Part shown: in pieces, positions 1 to 5,509 of the stretch
Numbering within the stretch: position 1 is the first letter of the stretch
How the letters are laid out: each line of letters opens with the position of its first letter
From: an uncultured Ruminococcus sp.
GTDB taxonomy: Bacteria; Bacillota; Clostridia; Oscillospirales; Ruminococcaceae
NCBI GenBank assembly: GCA_946612185.1
Contig: CAMOEP010000026.1
Location: 1 to 13,476 of the forward strand
DNA: 13,476 bases
Direction of reading: 5' to 3'
The notes under the pieces: generated by a model
What the model was told of the DNA's origin: nothing
Seen by the model: the letters and a program-made list of their open reading frames with translations, nothing else
The model's database searches: none
Position numbers and translations under genes: made by a program

Positions 1-261
1 CACCTGCCGTCTGCGGAAAATGGCAAGTTCCCTGTTGTTCTGCTGGAATACGTCCTGACCGTCCAGAAAGATCTTGCCTGATGTGGGACGGTCAACTGCG
101 CCTATCATGTGAAGCAGCGTAGACTTTCCTGAACCGCTTGCTCCTACGATCGCAACCATCTGTCCTTTCGGAACGCTGAACGAAACGCCGTCCACCGCTC
201 TTACCTCATTCTCGCCTTTGCCGTAGACCTTGCAAAGGTTCTCAACTTTTAATAACTCCAT
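1..261 (-). CDS. ABC transporter ATP-binding protein, BceA/MacB type (N-terminal part)
   Basis: Only the first 87 codons are in the window; the gene runs off the left edge. The start is ATG at 261-259, preceded by a strong GAAGGAGGTA ribosome site (267-276). The visible protein begins MELLKVENLCKVYG and carries an intact Walker A (G40-A-S-G-S-G-K46-S47). After it comes the family pattern HMIGAVDRPTSG, then LAIFRRRQV at 79-87, where BceA/MacB/LolD-type ATPases continue into the Q-loop (GFVFQ). The protein should sit on the cytoplasmic face and drive a permease, probably an FtsX/MacB-type permease encoded further left and outside the window. BceA-type pumps protect against peptide antibiotics that act on the lipid II cycle, while other members export different substrates, so the substrate is open. 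It is transcribed away from the dcw operon, and the palindrome at 364-377 suggests control by a BceR-like regulator. I am sure of the ATPase, less sure of the subfamily. Confidence 0.93.
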   Translation of the reverse strand, partial: MELLKVENLCKVYGKGENEVRAVDGVSFSVPKGQMVAIVGASGSGKSTLLHMIGAVDRPTSGKIFLDGQDVFQQNNRELAIFRRRQV

Positions 262-276
262 AAGCGTACCTCCTTC

Positions 277-310
277 AGGCGACACCGCAAAAGACCGTGC
301 GGTGTTGCCT
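277..310 (-). repeat. Short palindromic repeat in the ABC gene 5' leader
   Basis: A 13-bp inverted repeat (277-289 with 298-310, one G-T pair, 8-nt loop) lies between the ABC promoter and its ribosome site. Read on the minus strand it starts GGCAACACCGCAC and ends CGGTCTTTTGCGGTGTCGCC. Those two ends match both ends of the longer element at 2994-3068, so this looks like an internally deleted copy of the same dispersed repeat. On the plus strand the same hairpin is followed by a T-rich run (309-318), so it could also act as a terminator in that direction. Confidence 0.7.
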
Positions 311-324
311 TTATTTTTGATTCT

Positions 325-333
325 ATTATAGCA
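325..333 (-). promoter_or_regulatory. Extended -10 promoter of the ABC transporter gene
   Basis: Read on the minus strand the sequence is TGCTATAAT, a perfect TATAAT preceded by the TG of an extended -10. The position expected for a -35 box (about 348-353) reads AAGATA, a poor match. A weak -35 with a strong extended -10 fits a promoter that relies on an activator, here possibly one bound at 364-377. The resulting leader would be about 55 nt and include the palindrome at 277-310. Confidence 0.6.
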
Positions 334-363
334 CAGTTATCTTACTATATCTTTATCTGAATC

Positions 364-377
364 TTACAATTTTGTAA
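364..377. promoter_or_regulatory. Palindromic operator, BceR-type pattern
   Basis: The 14-bp palindrome TTACAATTTTGTAA fits the pattern TNACA-N4-TGTAA described for BceR-like response regulators that control peptide-antibiotic ABC transporters in Firmicutes. Its centre lies about 43 bp upstream of the -10 hexamer of the ABC promoter, where an activating response regulator would bind. The palindrome is seen directly; the link to a BceR-like protein is inferred from the pattern and the neighbouring BceA-like gene. Confidence 0.5.
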
Positions 378-460
378 TCTTGGTTTTTATGGAGCGTGCG
401 GCTGTATCTTCAAAACTTCTTTATTAGTATCCGCCTTTGTCAGGGATTTTTTTGCAATAA

Positions 461-516
461 GGTGAAAAAGGGTGAAGCAGATGCACATATTTTCTGCATG
501 GGGTGATAAAAGGTGA
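461..516 (+). promoter_or_regulatory. Four helically phased GGTGA boxes, possible MraZ operator
   Basis: GGTGA occurs at 461, 471, 502 and 512, giving spacings of 10, 31 and 10 bp, close to whole turns of the helix. Each pair is GGTGA-N5-GGTGA. MraZ proteins bind direct repeats of short G-rich boxes at 10-bp spacing upstream of their own operon (TGGGN-N5 in E. coli, GTGG-like in Firmicutes). The arrangement fits, but the box sequence differs and the site is about 140 bp upstream of the recognised promoter, farther than usual. Between the pairs lies a small inverted repeat, ATGCA (481-485) with TGCAT (495-499). Confidence 0.4.
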
Positions 517-654
517 AATGTTATAAATAACTATTGACACTAAAAATCGAACATACATTTCTTTTTCTGGAAATTTGTGCAGAATCAACTAAATTTCAGG
601 TAAATCAAAGTTCAAATTTTCTGTTTTACTCACTCTTTAATTAACTTACAAGGC

Positions 655-683
655 TTGACCTGTACGGAAAAATCGGCTATAAT
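655..683 (+). promoter_or_regulatory. Sigma-A promoter of the dcw operon
   Basis: TTGACC at 655-660 and a perfect TATAAT at 678-683 are separated by exactly 17 bp, close to the sigma-A consensus. Transcription would start near 690, giving a leader of about 88 nt before the TTG start of mraZ. No other promoter this good is seen before the downstream genes, so it probably drives much of the cluster. Confidence 0.85.
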
Positions 684-762
684 ATAGTAAGAGGGATTTT
701 AAGGCATTCACTGGGCATTTTTTTCCTGCTTTCAGGTGATGCCGGGCAAAACACAGTATTAT

Positions 763-780
763 AAGGAGGGAGCGCACTTG
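763..780 (+). promoter_or_regulatory. Ribosome site that decides the mraZ start (TTG at 778)
   Basis: AAGGAGGG at 763-770 is followed after 7 nt by TTG (778-780), which is ideal spacing. The in-frame GTG/ATG pair further up (736 and 739) has no proper Shine-Dalgarno sequence before it. Starting at 778 also gives the normal family length and N-terminus. Confidence 0.8.
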
Positions 781-1206
781 AGAGAGCGATTATGCGGGAC
801 GTATAATCCCAGTATCGACGCCAAGGGCAGAATGAGCTTCCCCAATAAGCTCCGTGAGATCCTCGGACCGGAGTTCTTTCTGTGTATAGGTCACGATAAA
901 CCTTATATTGCCGTTTATTCTCCCGAAGAATTTGATATATACTGCGATAAGCTCTACCAGATCAAAGGCGAGATCGGCTCTGCGATCAGGCGTGAACTTC
1001 TCTCAGGTGCCGACAAGCAGACCCCGGATAAGCAGGGACGTATTTTTATCGCCCAGCATCTCCGTGAGTATGCTGGTATCAAGGACGATGTTACCGTTAT
1101 CGGCAATCTCAATCGCTGTGAGATCTGGGACACGTTCCGTTTCAATACGGAGAAAAACGTGGACAGGGAAGCGAAAAAAGCTGCCCTGGCAGACCTCGTC
1201 CTTTAG
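778..1206 (+). CDS. mraZ: Transcriptional regulator MraZ
   Basis: MraZ is a ring-forming DNA-binding protein of the SpoVT/AbrB fold that represses its own dcw operon. From the TTG start the protein has 142 residues, close to B. subtilis MraZ. The two tandem half-domains are marked by the DNA-contact motifs DAKGR (14-18) and DKQGR (84-88), both intact. The family N-terminus (short lead, Gly-x-Tyr, then SIDAKGR) also supports TTG 778 over the upstream GTG 736 or ATG 739, which would add 13-14 residues that do not look like MraZ and overlap the ribosome site. It is the first gene of the operon, 60 bp before rsmH, with a hairpin resembling a terminator in the gap. Candidate binding boxes lie at 461-516. 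Identity is certain; the start is probable. Confidence 0.96.
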   Translation: MRERLCGTYNPSIDAKGRMSFPNKLREILGPEFFLCIGHDKPYIAVYSPEEFDIYCDKLYQIKGEIGSAIRRELLSGADKQTPDKQGRIFIAQHLREYAGIKDDVTVIGNLNRCEIWDTFRFNTEKNVDREAKKAALADLVL

Positions 1207-1222
1207 CGGTCAGGACAGGCTC

Positions 1223-1245
1223 GGCTGCGAAAGCAGCTTGTTTTT
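1223..1245 (+). terminator. Short hairpin plus T-run between mraZ and rsmH (possible attenuator)
   Basis: GCTGC (1224-1228) pairs with GCAGC (1233-1237) around a GAAA tetraloop; one extra G-T pair can extend the stem. The run TTGTTTTT (1238-1245) follows directly. The shape is that of an intrinsic terminator, but the 5-6 bp stem is short, so it would be only partly efficient. Such leakiness would reduce expression of the genes after mraZ rather than end the operon. Confidence 0.45.
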
Positions 1246-1266
1246 ATGAACTAAGGAGCTTAATTT

Positions 1267-2208
1267 ATGGACTTTATACATATTCCCGTACTGCTCGGTG
1301 AATCTATCAATGGACTCGGCATCGACCCCGATGGTATCTACGTTGACGGTACTGTGGGCGGCGCTGGTCATTCTTCTGAAATCGCTGCCAGACTAAGCGA
1401 GAAAGGCAGACTTATCTGCCTCGACCGTGACCCGGATGCTGTTCAGACAGCTACGGAAAGACTGGCAAAATACAAGAACGTTACGGTAGTGCAAAGCAAT
1501 TATTCCGATATACGCTCAGTACTTGACAGTCTGGGCGTGGATAAGGTAAATGGCGTTCTCATGGACTTGGGAGTGTCCTCACATCAGCTCGATGAGGGCT
1601 CAAGAGGCTTCTCCTACCACCAGGATTCTTACCTGGATATGAGAATGAGCCAGACCGGTACAAGCGCTGCTGATCTTGTCAACACCCTCTCAGAGCAGCA
1701 GCTCGCTAAGATCATTTTTGACTACGGCGAGGAAAAATTCTCCCGGAGGATCGCTGCGAATATCGTAAGGGCAAGAGAGAACGCACCTGTTCAGACAACT
1801 TCACAGCTTGCTGATATCATCAGGCAGAGCGTTCCGCAGAAGGCAAGACGAGAAAAAAATCCCTGTAAAAAAACATTTCAGGCACTCAGGATCGCTGTTA
1901 ACAGCGAATTCGAGCATCTTACAAAGGGTCTGGACGACGCTTTTGACAGCCTTCGTCCCGGCGGCAGGCTTGCTGTTATTACCTTCCATTCACTGGAGGA
2001 CAGACTGGTGAAGCAAAAATTCGCCGGCTGGTGCAAAGGCTGCATTTGCCCGCCTGATTTTCCACAGTGCGTGTGCGGAAGAAAGCCCCTGGGCAGACTC
2101 ATCACAAGAAAACCTGTGGAAGCAGACCAGAGTGAACTTGAAAAAAATAACCGGAGCAGAAGCGCCAAACTCAGAATTATAGAAAGGAGTGCGGAGGGCA
2201 ATGGCTGA
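1267..2208 (+). CDS. rsmH: 16S rRNA (cytosine-1402-N4)-methyltransferase RsmH
   Basis: RsmH (formerly MraW) uses S-adenosylmethionine to methylate N4 of C1402 in the 16S rRNA decoding centre. The 313-residue protein is full length. It opens with HIPVLLGESI, followed by the SAM-binding loop DGTVGGAGHS (27-36), the acidic LDRD (52-55) and MDLGVSSHQLD (99-109). The late catalytic-fold motif VITFHSLEDRLVK is at 237-249. Between 256 and 270 is a Cys-rich CxxCxC...CxC segment (C256, C259, C261, C268, C270), as in many Firmicute RsmH proteins. ATG 1267 is preceded by AAGGAGC (1253-1259). The end overlaps the next start by 8 bp, so the two genes are probably translationally coupled. Confidence 0.97.
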   Translation: MDFIHIPVLLGESINGLGIDPDGIYVDGTVGGAGHSSEIAARLSEKGRLICLDRDPDAVQTATERLAKYKNVTVVQSNYSDIRSVLDSLGVDKVNGVLMDLGVSSHQLDEGSRGFSYHQDSYLDMRMSQTGTSAADLVNTLSEQQLAKIIFDYGEEKFSRRIAANIVRARENAPVQTTSQLADIIRQSVPQKARREKNPCKKTFQALRIAVNSEFEHLTKGLDDAFDSLRPGGRLAVITFHSLEDRLVKQKFAGWCKGCICPPDFPQCVCGRKPLGRLITRKPVEADQSELEKNNRSRSAKLRIIERSAEGNG

Positions 2209-2713
2209 AAGAGAATCTGTAGTTCATTATAACACCTATGACGACGATGATGACTTTGGTTCTGACGATGCTGACACACCTTATGACGGTTATGAGCAGT
2301 CGATGCCAGAGAATGACCCGCAGATCAGAATGAAACGTACACCAGCTAAAAGCGGTTCACTGACATTCATTGTAGTTACTTCAATTATAGCAATGTCATT
2401 GGTCGGTCTTGTGATCGTGCGCATGAATTTCCGCAATACTCTCTATAATACGGTGGCTGAAAAGCAGGAAGAACTGAGCCACTGTGAGGCAGAAAATGTC
2501 AGACTTCAGTCTGAACTTGAAAGCAGAGCTTCCGCTAAGAATGTGGAAGACTATGCCGAGAATGAACTTGGTATGCAGAAGATAGATTCTTCGCAGATCA
2601 GGTACATAAAGATCCAAACAGATGATGTTGTTAATATTCCTGAGCAGGATAAGGGGATACTCTCCAAAGTTGAGGGATTCTTCGATAGCTGTGTGGAATA
2701 TTTCAGAGGGTAG
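2201..2713 (+). CDS. ftsL: FtsL-like cell division protein
   Basis: This is a 170-residue single-pass membrane protein of the FtsL/DivIC (septum formation initiator) type. It has a very acidic cytoplasmic N-terminus (DDDDD at 14-18, more Asp to about 30), a basic patch at 43-50, one membrane helix at about 52-73, and an extracellular heptad-like coiled coil at about 78-112. After that comes the conserved-looking turn ENELGMQKID (120-129). FtsL forms a complex with DivIC and FtsQ/DivIB and activates the septal synthase FtsW-FtsI. Sequence similarity is weak in this family, so the call rests on architecture and on the position between rsmH and ftsI. ATG 2201 is chosen over GTG 2189 because AAAGGAG (2183-2189) lies 11 nt before it. 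The acidic tail is longer than in B. subtilis FtsL (117 aa). Confidence 0.82.
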   Translation: MAERESVVHYNTYDDDDDFGSDDADTPYDGYEQSMPENDPQIRMKRTPAKSGSLTFIVVTSIIAMSLVGLVIVRMNFRNTLYNTVAEKQEELSHCEAENVRLQSELESRASAKNVEDYAENELGMQKIDSSQIRYIKIQTDDVVNIPEQDKGILSKVEGFFDSCVEYFRG

Positions 2714-2730
2714 TGACATACACATATAAC
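2702..2730 (+). promoter_or_regulatory. Candidate promoter for the ftsI leader
   Basis: TTCAGA (2702-2707) and TATAAC (2725-2730) are 17 bp apart, at the very end of ftsL. Matches to consensus are 4/6 and 5/6. Use of this promoter would give an untranslated leader of about 350 nt before ftsI containing all the hairpins described below. This is a plausible but unproven internal promoter. Confidence 0.3.
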
Positions 2731-2940
2731 CAGGACTGCCCATTATTTAAGAATTTTGCGGCGACAAAAAATATATGCCGTTAAAGTAGAACACGATGGA
2801 GATACAGCGAGTGGTCGGAAAAGGTCTACGCCGGCGGCAGCGGTTTGCCCCTGCTGCCGGTCACAGTCCTTCACTGGACTATATGACCGGTTCGTCGTAT
2901 CAATAAACCGAACATCACATACATATATACCAGATGTTCA

Positions 2941-2995
2941 AAGGCGGGGCAGAACAAATACCTCGCCTTATTCTATTATGTGGATATTTTTGTAA
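2941..2995 (+). terminator. Terminator-like hairpin in the ftsI leader
   Basis: AAGGCGGGG (2941-2949) pairs with CCTCGCCTT (2961-2969), 9 bp with one G-U and an 11-nt loop. It is followed by a T-rich but interrupted stretch ending in TATTTTTGT (2985-2993). The stem is good. The T-run is displaced by about 18 nt, so classical termination is uncertain; it may be an attenuator or simply a stable fold. Confidence 0.35.
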
Positions 2996-3068
2996 GGCAA
3001 TACCGCACAGAGATTGCGGCGCATATGTGCTGAAAAGCCGTAAGGCGGTCTTTGCGAGGTGTTGCCCT
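2994..3068 (+). repeat. Long palindromic dispersed repeat directly before the ftsI ribosome site
   Basis: The ends GGCAATACC (2996-3004) and GGTGTTGCC (3058-3066) are inverted repeats allowing one G-T pair. Inside, CGGC (3017-3020) pairs with GCCG (3037-3040), and a near-palindrome lies at 3019-3030. The outer blocks GGCAAyACCGCAC and CGGTCTTT-GCG-GTGTyGCC are shared with the element at 277-310 on the other strand. The size (about 71 bp), terminal inverted repeats and dispersed copies suggest a small REP- or MITE-like element. It ends a few bases before the ftsI Shine-Dalgarno sequence (3072-3079). Confidence 0.65.
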
Positions 3069-3085
3069 GAGAAAGGGAGTATTCT

Positions 3086-5491
3086 ATGGCTAAAGAACCA
3101 AGACCGTCAAAGTCCATGAAGATAAGGTCGAGAATTGTCATGACAGCCATTTTCCTGGCAGGATTCAGCGCTGTTGCCGGCAATTTCTTCAAGATATCCG
3201 TGCTTCAGAATAAAAAGTATCAGAATATGGCTAATGACCAGCACTTCGGTTCTATAACTATATCCGCCGACCGTGGTACTATCTACGACGCTAAAGGCGC
3301 AGTACTCGCAAAAAGTGCTACGGTATACAAAATGATCCTCGACCCCCAGCGCTTTCAGGAGGATATGGAGGCTCTTGATGAGCGCATCAAAAAGCGTACA
3401 TCAGATATTGCAAGCGGAAAATATCAGCCTGCGACCGAAAAGACTACCGACGAAAACGGTAATGAACAGGTGGTTATAAAGGATATCCCCCTGCCGGAAT
3501 CTTCAAGGTCATTCCGCAAGGATGCTGTCGCACTTATAACCGAAAAGCTGGGCATCGAGGAGGATTTTGTGGAGGACTCCATGGAGCAGGATAACCGCTA
3601 TGTGGTACTTCAGGATCAGGTGGATAAGGCTGTTGCAGATGAGGTAATGGCTTTCTTTACCCAGTATGACCTGACCTGCCTTAATATGGAGGAGGATACC
3701 AAGCGATACTACCCCCAGAACGAACTGGCTTCACAGGTGATAGGCTTTACCAATGCAGACGGTGACGGCGTTTACGGCGTTGAGGCTTATTACGATGATT
3801 ACCTTTCCGGAATCGACGGACGTGTTATCTCCGCCACCGACTCCCACGGCAATGCGCTGCCTTACAGGTACGCTAAAACCTACGATGCCAAGGACGGAGA
3901 TGACATATACCTTACAATAGATATGAATATCCAGTACTGCCTGGAAAAGCATCTGAAGGAAATGAATGAGAATTATGATGTCAAGAACCGTTCCTGCGCT
4001 ATACTCATGAACGCTAAAAGCGGCGCTGTTTACGGTATGGCTACATATCCTAATTTCGACCTGAATGACCCGTACACTGTGGCTGACCCTCTTGCACTTG
4101 CACGCCTTGAAGGACTTGAGGGCGATGAACTGGCGGCGGAACGTGCGGAGGAACGTGAAAAACAGTGGAAGAACAAGTGTATCACCGAGGTGTACGAACC
4201 GGGTTCTGTATTCAAGGTAGTCACCAGTGCTTCTGCTATCGAGGAAAACCTTATCGACCTTGAAAGGGATAACTTCCACTGCGACGGTTCAGTTACCCTC
4301 GAAGGCGCTTTGCAGCCTATCAACTGCCACGATACAAGCGGTCACGGCGACCAGACCTTCCAGGAGGCACTGACCCATTCCTGCAACCCGGCATTCATGG
4401 AGATAGGCAGAAGGCTTGGTGTGGAGAAATTCTGCTACTACTTCGACGCTTTCGGTCTGCGTGAAAAGACAGGCATTGACCTGCCCGCAGAAAGCTCAGG
4501 TGTTGAGTATACCGCAGACGAAATGACAAACGTTGACCTGGCGCTCAGTGCCTTTGGTCAGGCGGAAACTATAACCCCCATAGAAATGATAACTTCCTAC
4601 TGTGCCACTATAAACGGCGGCTACCTGCTCCAGCCATATGTGGTGGATAAGGTGGTTGACGAAGACGGCAATATTGTACTTAAAAACGACAGAACAGTCC
4701 GCAGACAGGTCATTTCTGAGGACACATCTGCTACCATGCGTGAGTGCCTTGAGCAGGTCGTTACCAGCAACAATGGCGGTAACGTTACTATCAAAGGCTA
4801 CTCTATCGGCGGAAAGTCCGGTACTTCCCAGCGACTCAGTATCACCGCAAAGGGTACTACCGCTGAGGAGAACGGCGCTGAAAACGCTGATACCCAGGAG
4901 TACGGCGCTTCTTACTGCTGCTTCACTCCCGCTGATGACCCGGAGATAATCCTACTTGTTCTGGCTGATATGCCTGACAAGGAGAAGGGCTACTACGGAA
5001 GCCAGGTGGCTGTACCTACCGCAAGAGAGATACTTACCGAGGTACTGCCGTATATGGGCATAAGCCCCGTTTATACCGAGGAGGAACTTGCCAACCTTGA
5101 TGTCAAGATACCCATGCTGCAAGGCTCTGTCAGCGACGCTATCCAGACTTTGACTGACCTTGGAGTAAATGCGGAGAAGGTGGGCGAGGGCAATACAGTC
5201 GTTGCGCAGTCGCCTGTTACCGGCTCAACTATCGCAAAGGGCGGTACAGTATACCTGTACACCGAGTCAAGTCACACCGTTGATTATACGGAAGTTCCCT
5301 CGTTCGTGGGACTCAGCCCGCAGCAGGTGAATGAAGCCGTAGTGTGGAAACACCTGAACTATGTGGGCAGAGGCGCTTCCACTTCACGGGAGGATTGCTA
5401 TGTAAGTTCACAGAGCATTGAAGCCGGAACTAAAGTTGCTGTTGGTACTACCATTGAGCTGGAATTCATGGTATACGGTGACAGCGATTAA
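3086..5491 (+). CDS. ftsI: Class B penicillin-binding protein, septal transpeptidase FtsI/PBP2B type, two PASTA domains
   Basis: This D,D-transpeptidase crosslinks septal peptidoglycan made by FtsW and is a beta-lactam target. It has 801 residues: a basic cytoplasmic N-terminus, a membrane anchor (about 14-36), the pedestal/dimerisation domain (ADRGTIYD at 61-68; YYPQNELASQVIGF at 208-221), and the transpeptidase domain. Active-site motifs are intact: S374-V-F-K377, S432-C-N434 and K577-S-G-T580. Two PASTA domains follow at about 671-727 and 732-796. Two PASTA domains match division-type PbpB of B. subtilis better than sporulation-type SpoVD (one PASTA), although the position just before murE is that of spoVD in B. 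subtilis. A charged insert (about 335-362, Glu/Ala/Leu-rich) precedes the catalytic Ser. ATG 3086 has AAAGGGAG (3072-3079) 6 nt upstream. The unusual leader suggests regulation separate from the genes before it. Confidence 0.95.
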   Translation: MAKEPRPSKSMKIRSRIVMTAIFLAGFSAVAGNFFKISVLQNKKYQNMANDQHFGSITISADRGTIYDAKGAVLAKSATVYKMILDPQRFQEDMEALDERIKKRTSDIASGKYQPATEKTTDENGNEQVVIKDIPLPESSRSFRKDAVALITEKLGIEEDFVEDSMEQDNRYVVLQDQVDKAVADEVMAFFTQYDLTCLNMEEDTKRYYPQNELASQVIGFTNADGDGVYGVEAYYDDYLSGIDGRVISATDSHGNALPYRYAKTYDAKDGDDIYLTIDMNIQYCLEKHLKEMNENYDVKNRSCAILMNAKSGAVYGMATYPNFDLNDPYTVADPLALARLEGLEGDELAAERAEEREKQWKNKCITEVYEPGSVFKVVTSASAIEENLIDLERDNFHCDGSVTLEGALQPINCHDTSGHGDQTFQEALTHSCNPAFMEIGRRLGVEKFCYYFDAFGLREKTGIDLPAESSGVEYTADEMTNVDLALSAFGQAETITPIEMITSYCATINGGYLLQPYVVDKVVDEDGNIVLKNDRTVRRQVISEDTSATMRECLEQVVTSNNGGNVTIKGYSIGGKSGTSQRLSITAKGTTAEENGAENADTQEYGASYCCFTPADDPEIILLVLADMPDKEKGYYGSQVAVPTAREILTEVLPYMGISPVYTEEELANLDVKIPMLQGSVSDAIQTLTDLGVNAEKVGEGNTVVAQSPVTGSTIAKGGTVYLYTESSHTVDYTEVPSFVGLSPQQVNEAVVWKHLNYVGRGASTSREDCYVSSQSIEAGTKVAVGTTIELEFMVYGDSD

Positions 5492-5509
5492 TGCAAAGGA
5501 GAGATATAT

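Larger units (their letters stand above)
262..777. other. Divergent intergenic regulatory region between the ABC gene and mraZ
   Basis: These 516 bp hold no convincing gene. From left to right I see the leader, promoter and operator of the ABC gene (262-377) and four phased GGTGA boxes (461-516). After those come a TTGACA at 534-539 without a good -10, an inverted repeat around 567-600, an AT-rich stretch, and the mraZ promoter (655-683) with a leader of roughly 90 nt. The strongly AT-rich composition from about 521 to 650 contrasts with the coding regions on both sides. Confidence 0.85.
2714..3085 (+). other. Structured 372-bp leader/intergenic region before ftsI
   Basis: All other gaps inside the operon are 60 bp or less, so this gap stands out. 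I see no credible gene in it. It contains a run of stem-loops: 2831-2840 with 2851-2860 (10 bp, one G-U); 2857-2863 with 2884-2890 enclosing 2865-2869 with 2876-2880; 2888-2892 with 2906-2910; 2910-2916 with 2933-2939; and 2941-2949 with 2961-2969. Several share bases (2857-2860, 2888-2890, 2910), so they exclude one another, as in attenuators and riboswitches. I do not recognise a known riboswitch class. The last 70 bp are a dispersed palindromic repeat. Confidence 0.55.

Noticed and set aside
282..318. Plus-strand intrinsic terminator formed by the 277-310 hairpin
   Set aside because: No plus-strand gene lies upstream in the window to be terminated, and the hairpin is better explained as a copy of the dispersed repeat in the ABC leader.
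534..559. Second mraZ promoter using TTGACA at 534-539
   Set aside because: No -10 box at 16-18 bp; the nearest candidate TACATT is only 14 bp away. I kept 655-683 as the promoter.
2884..2912. tRNA-like T-arm around GGTTCGTC
   Set aside because: The loop is too long and no acceptor, D or anticodon arms can be formed around it.
2756..2995. 79-codon open frame in the gap before ftsI
   Set aside because: It starts at TTG with no ribosome site, has no recognisable domain, and runs through several stem-loops; the region looks like structured non-coding DNA.
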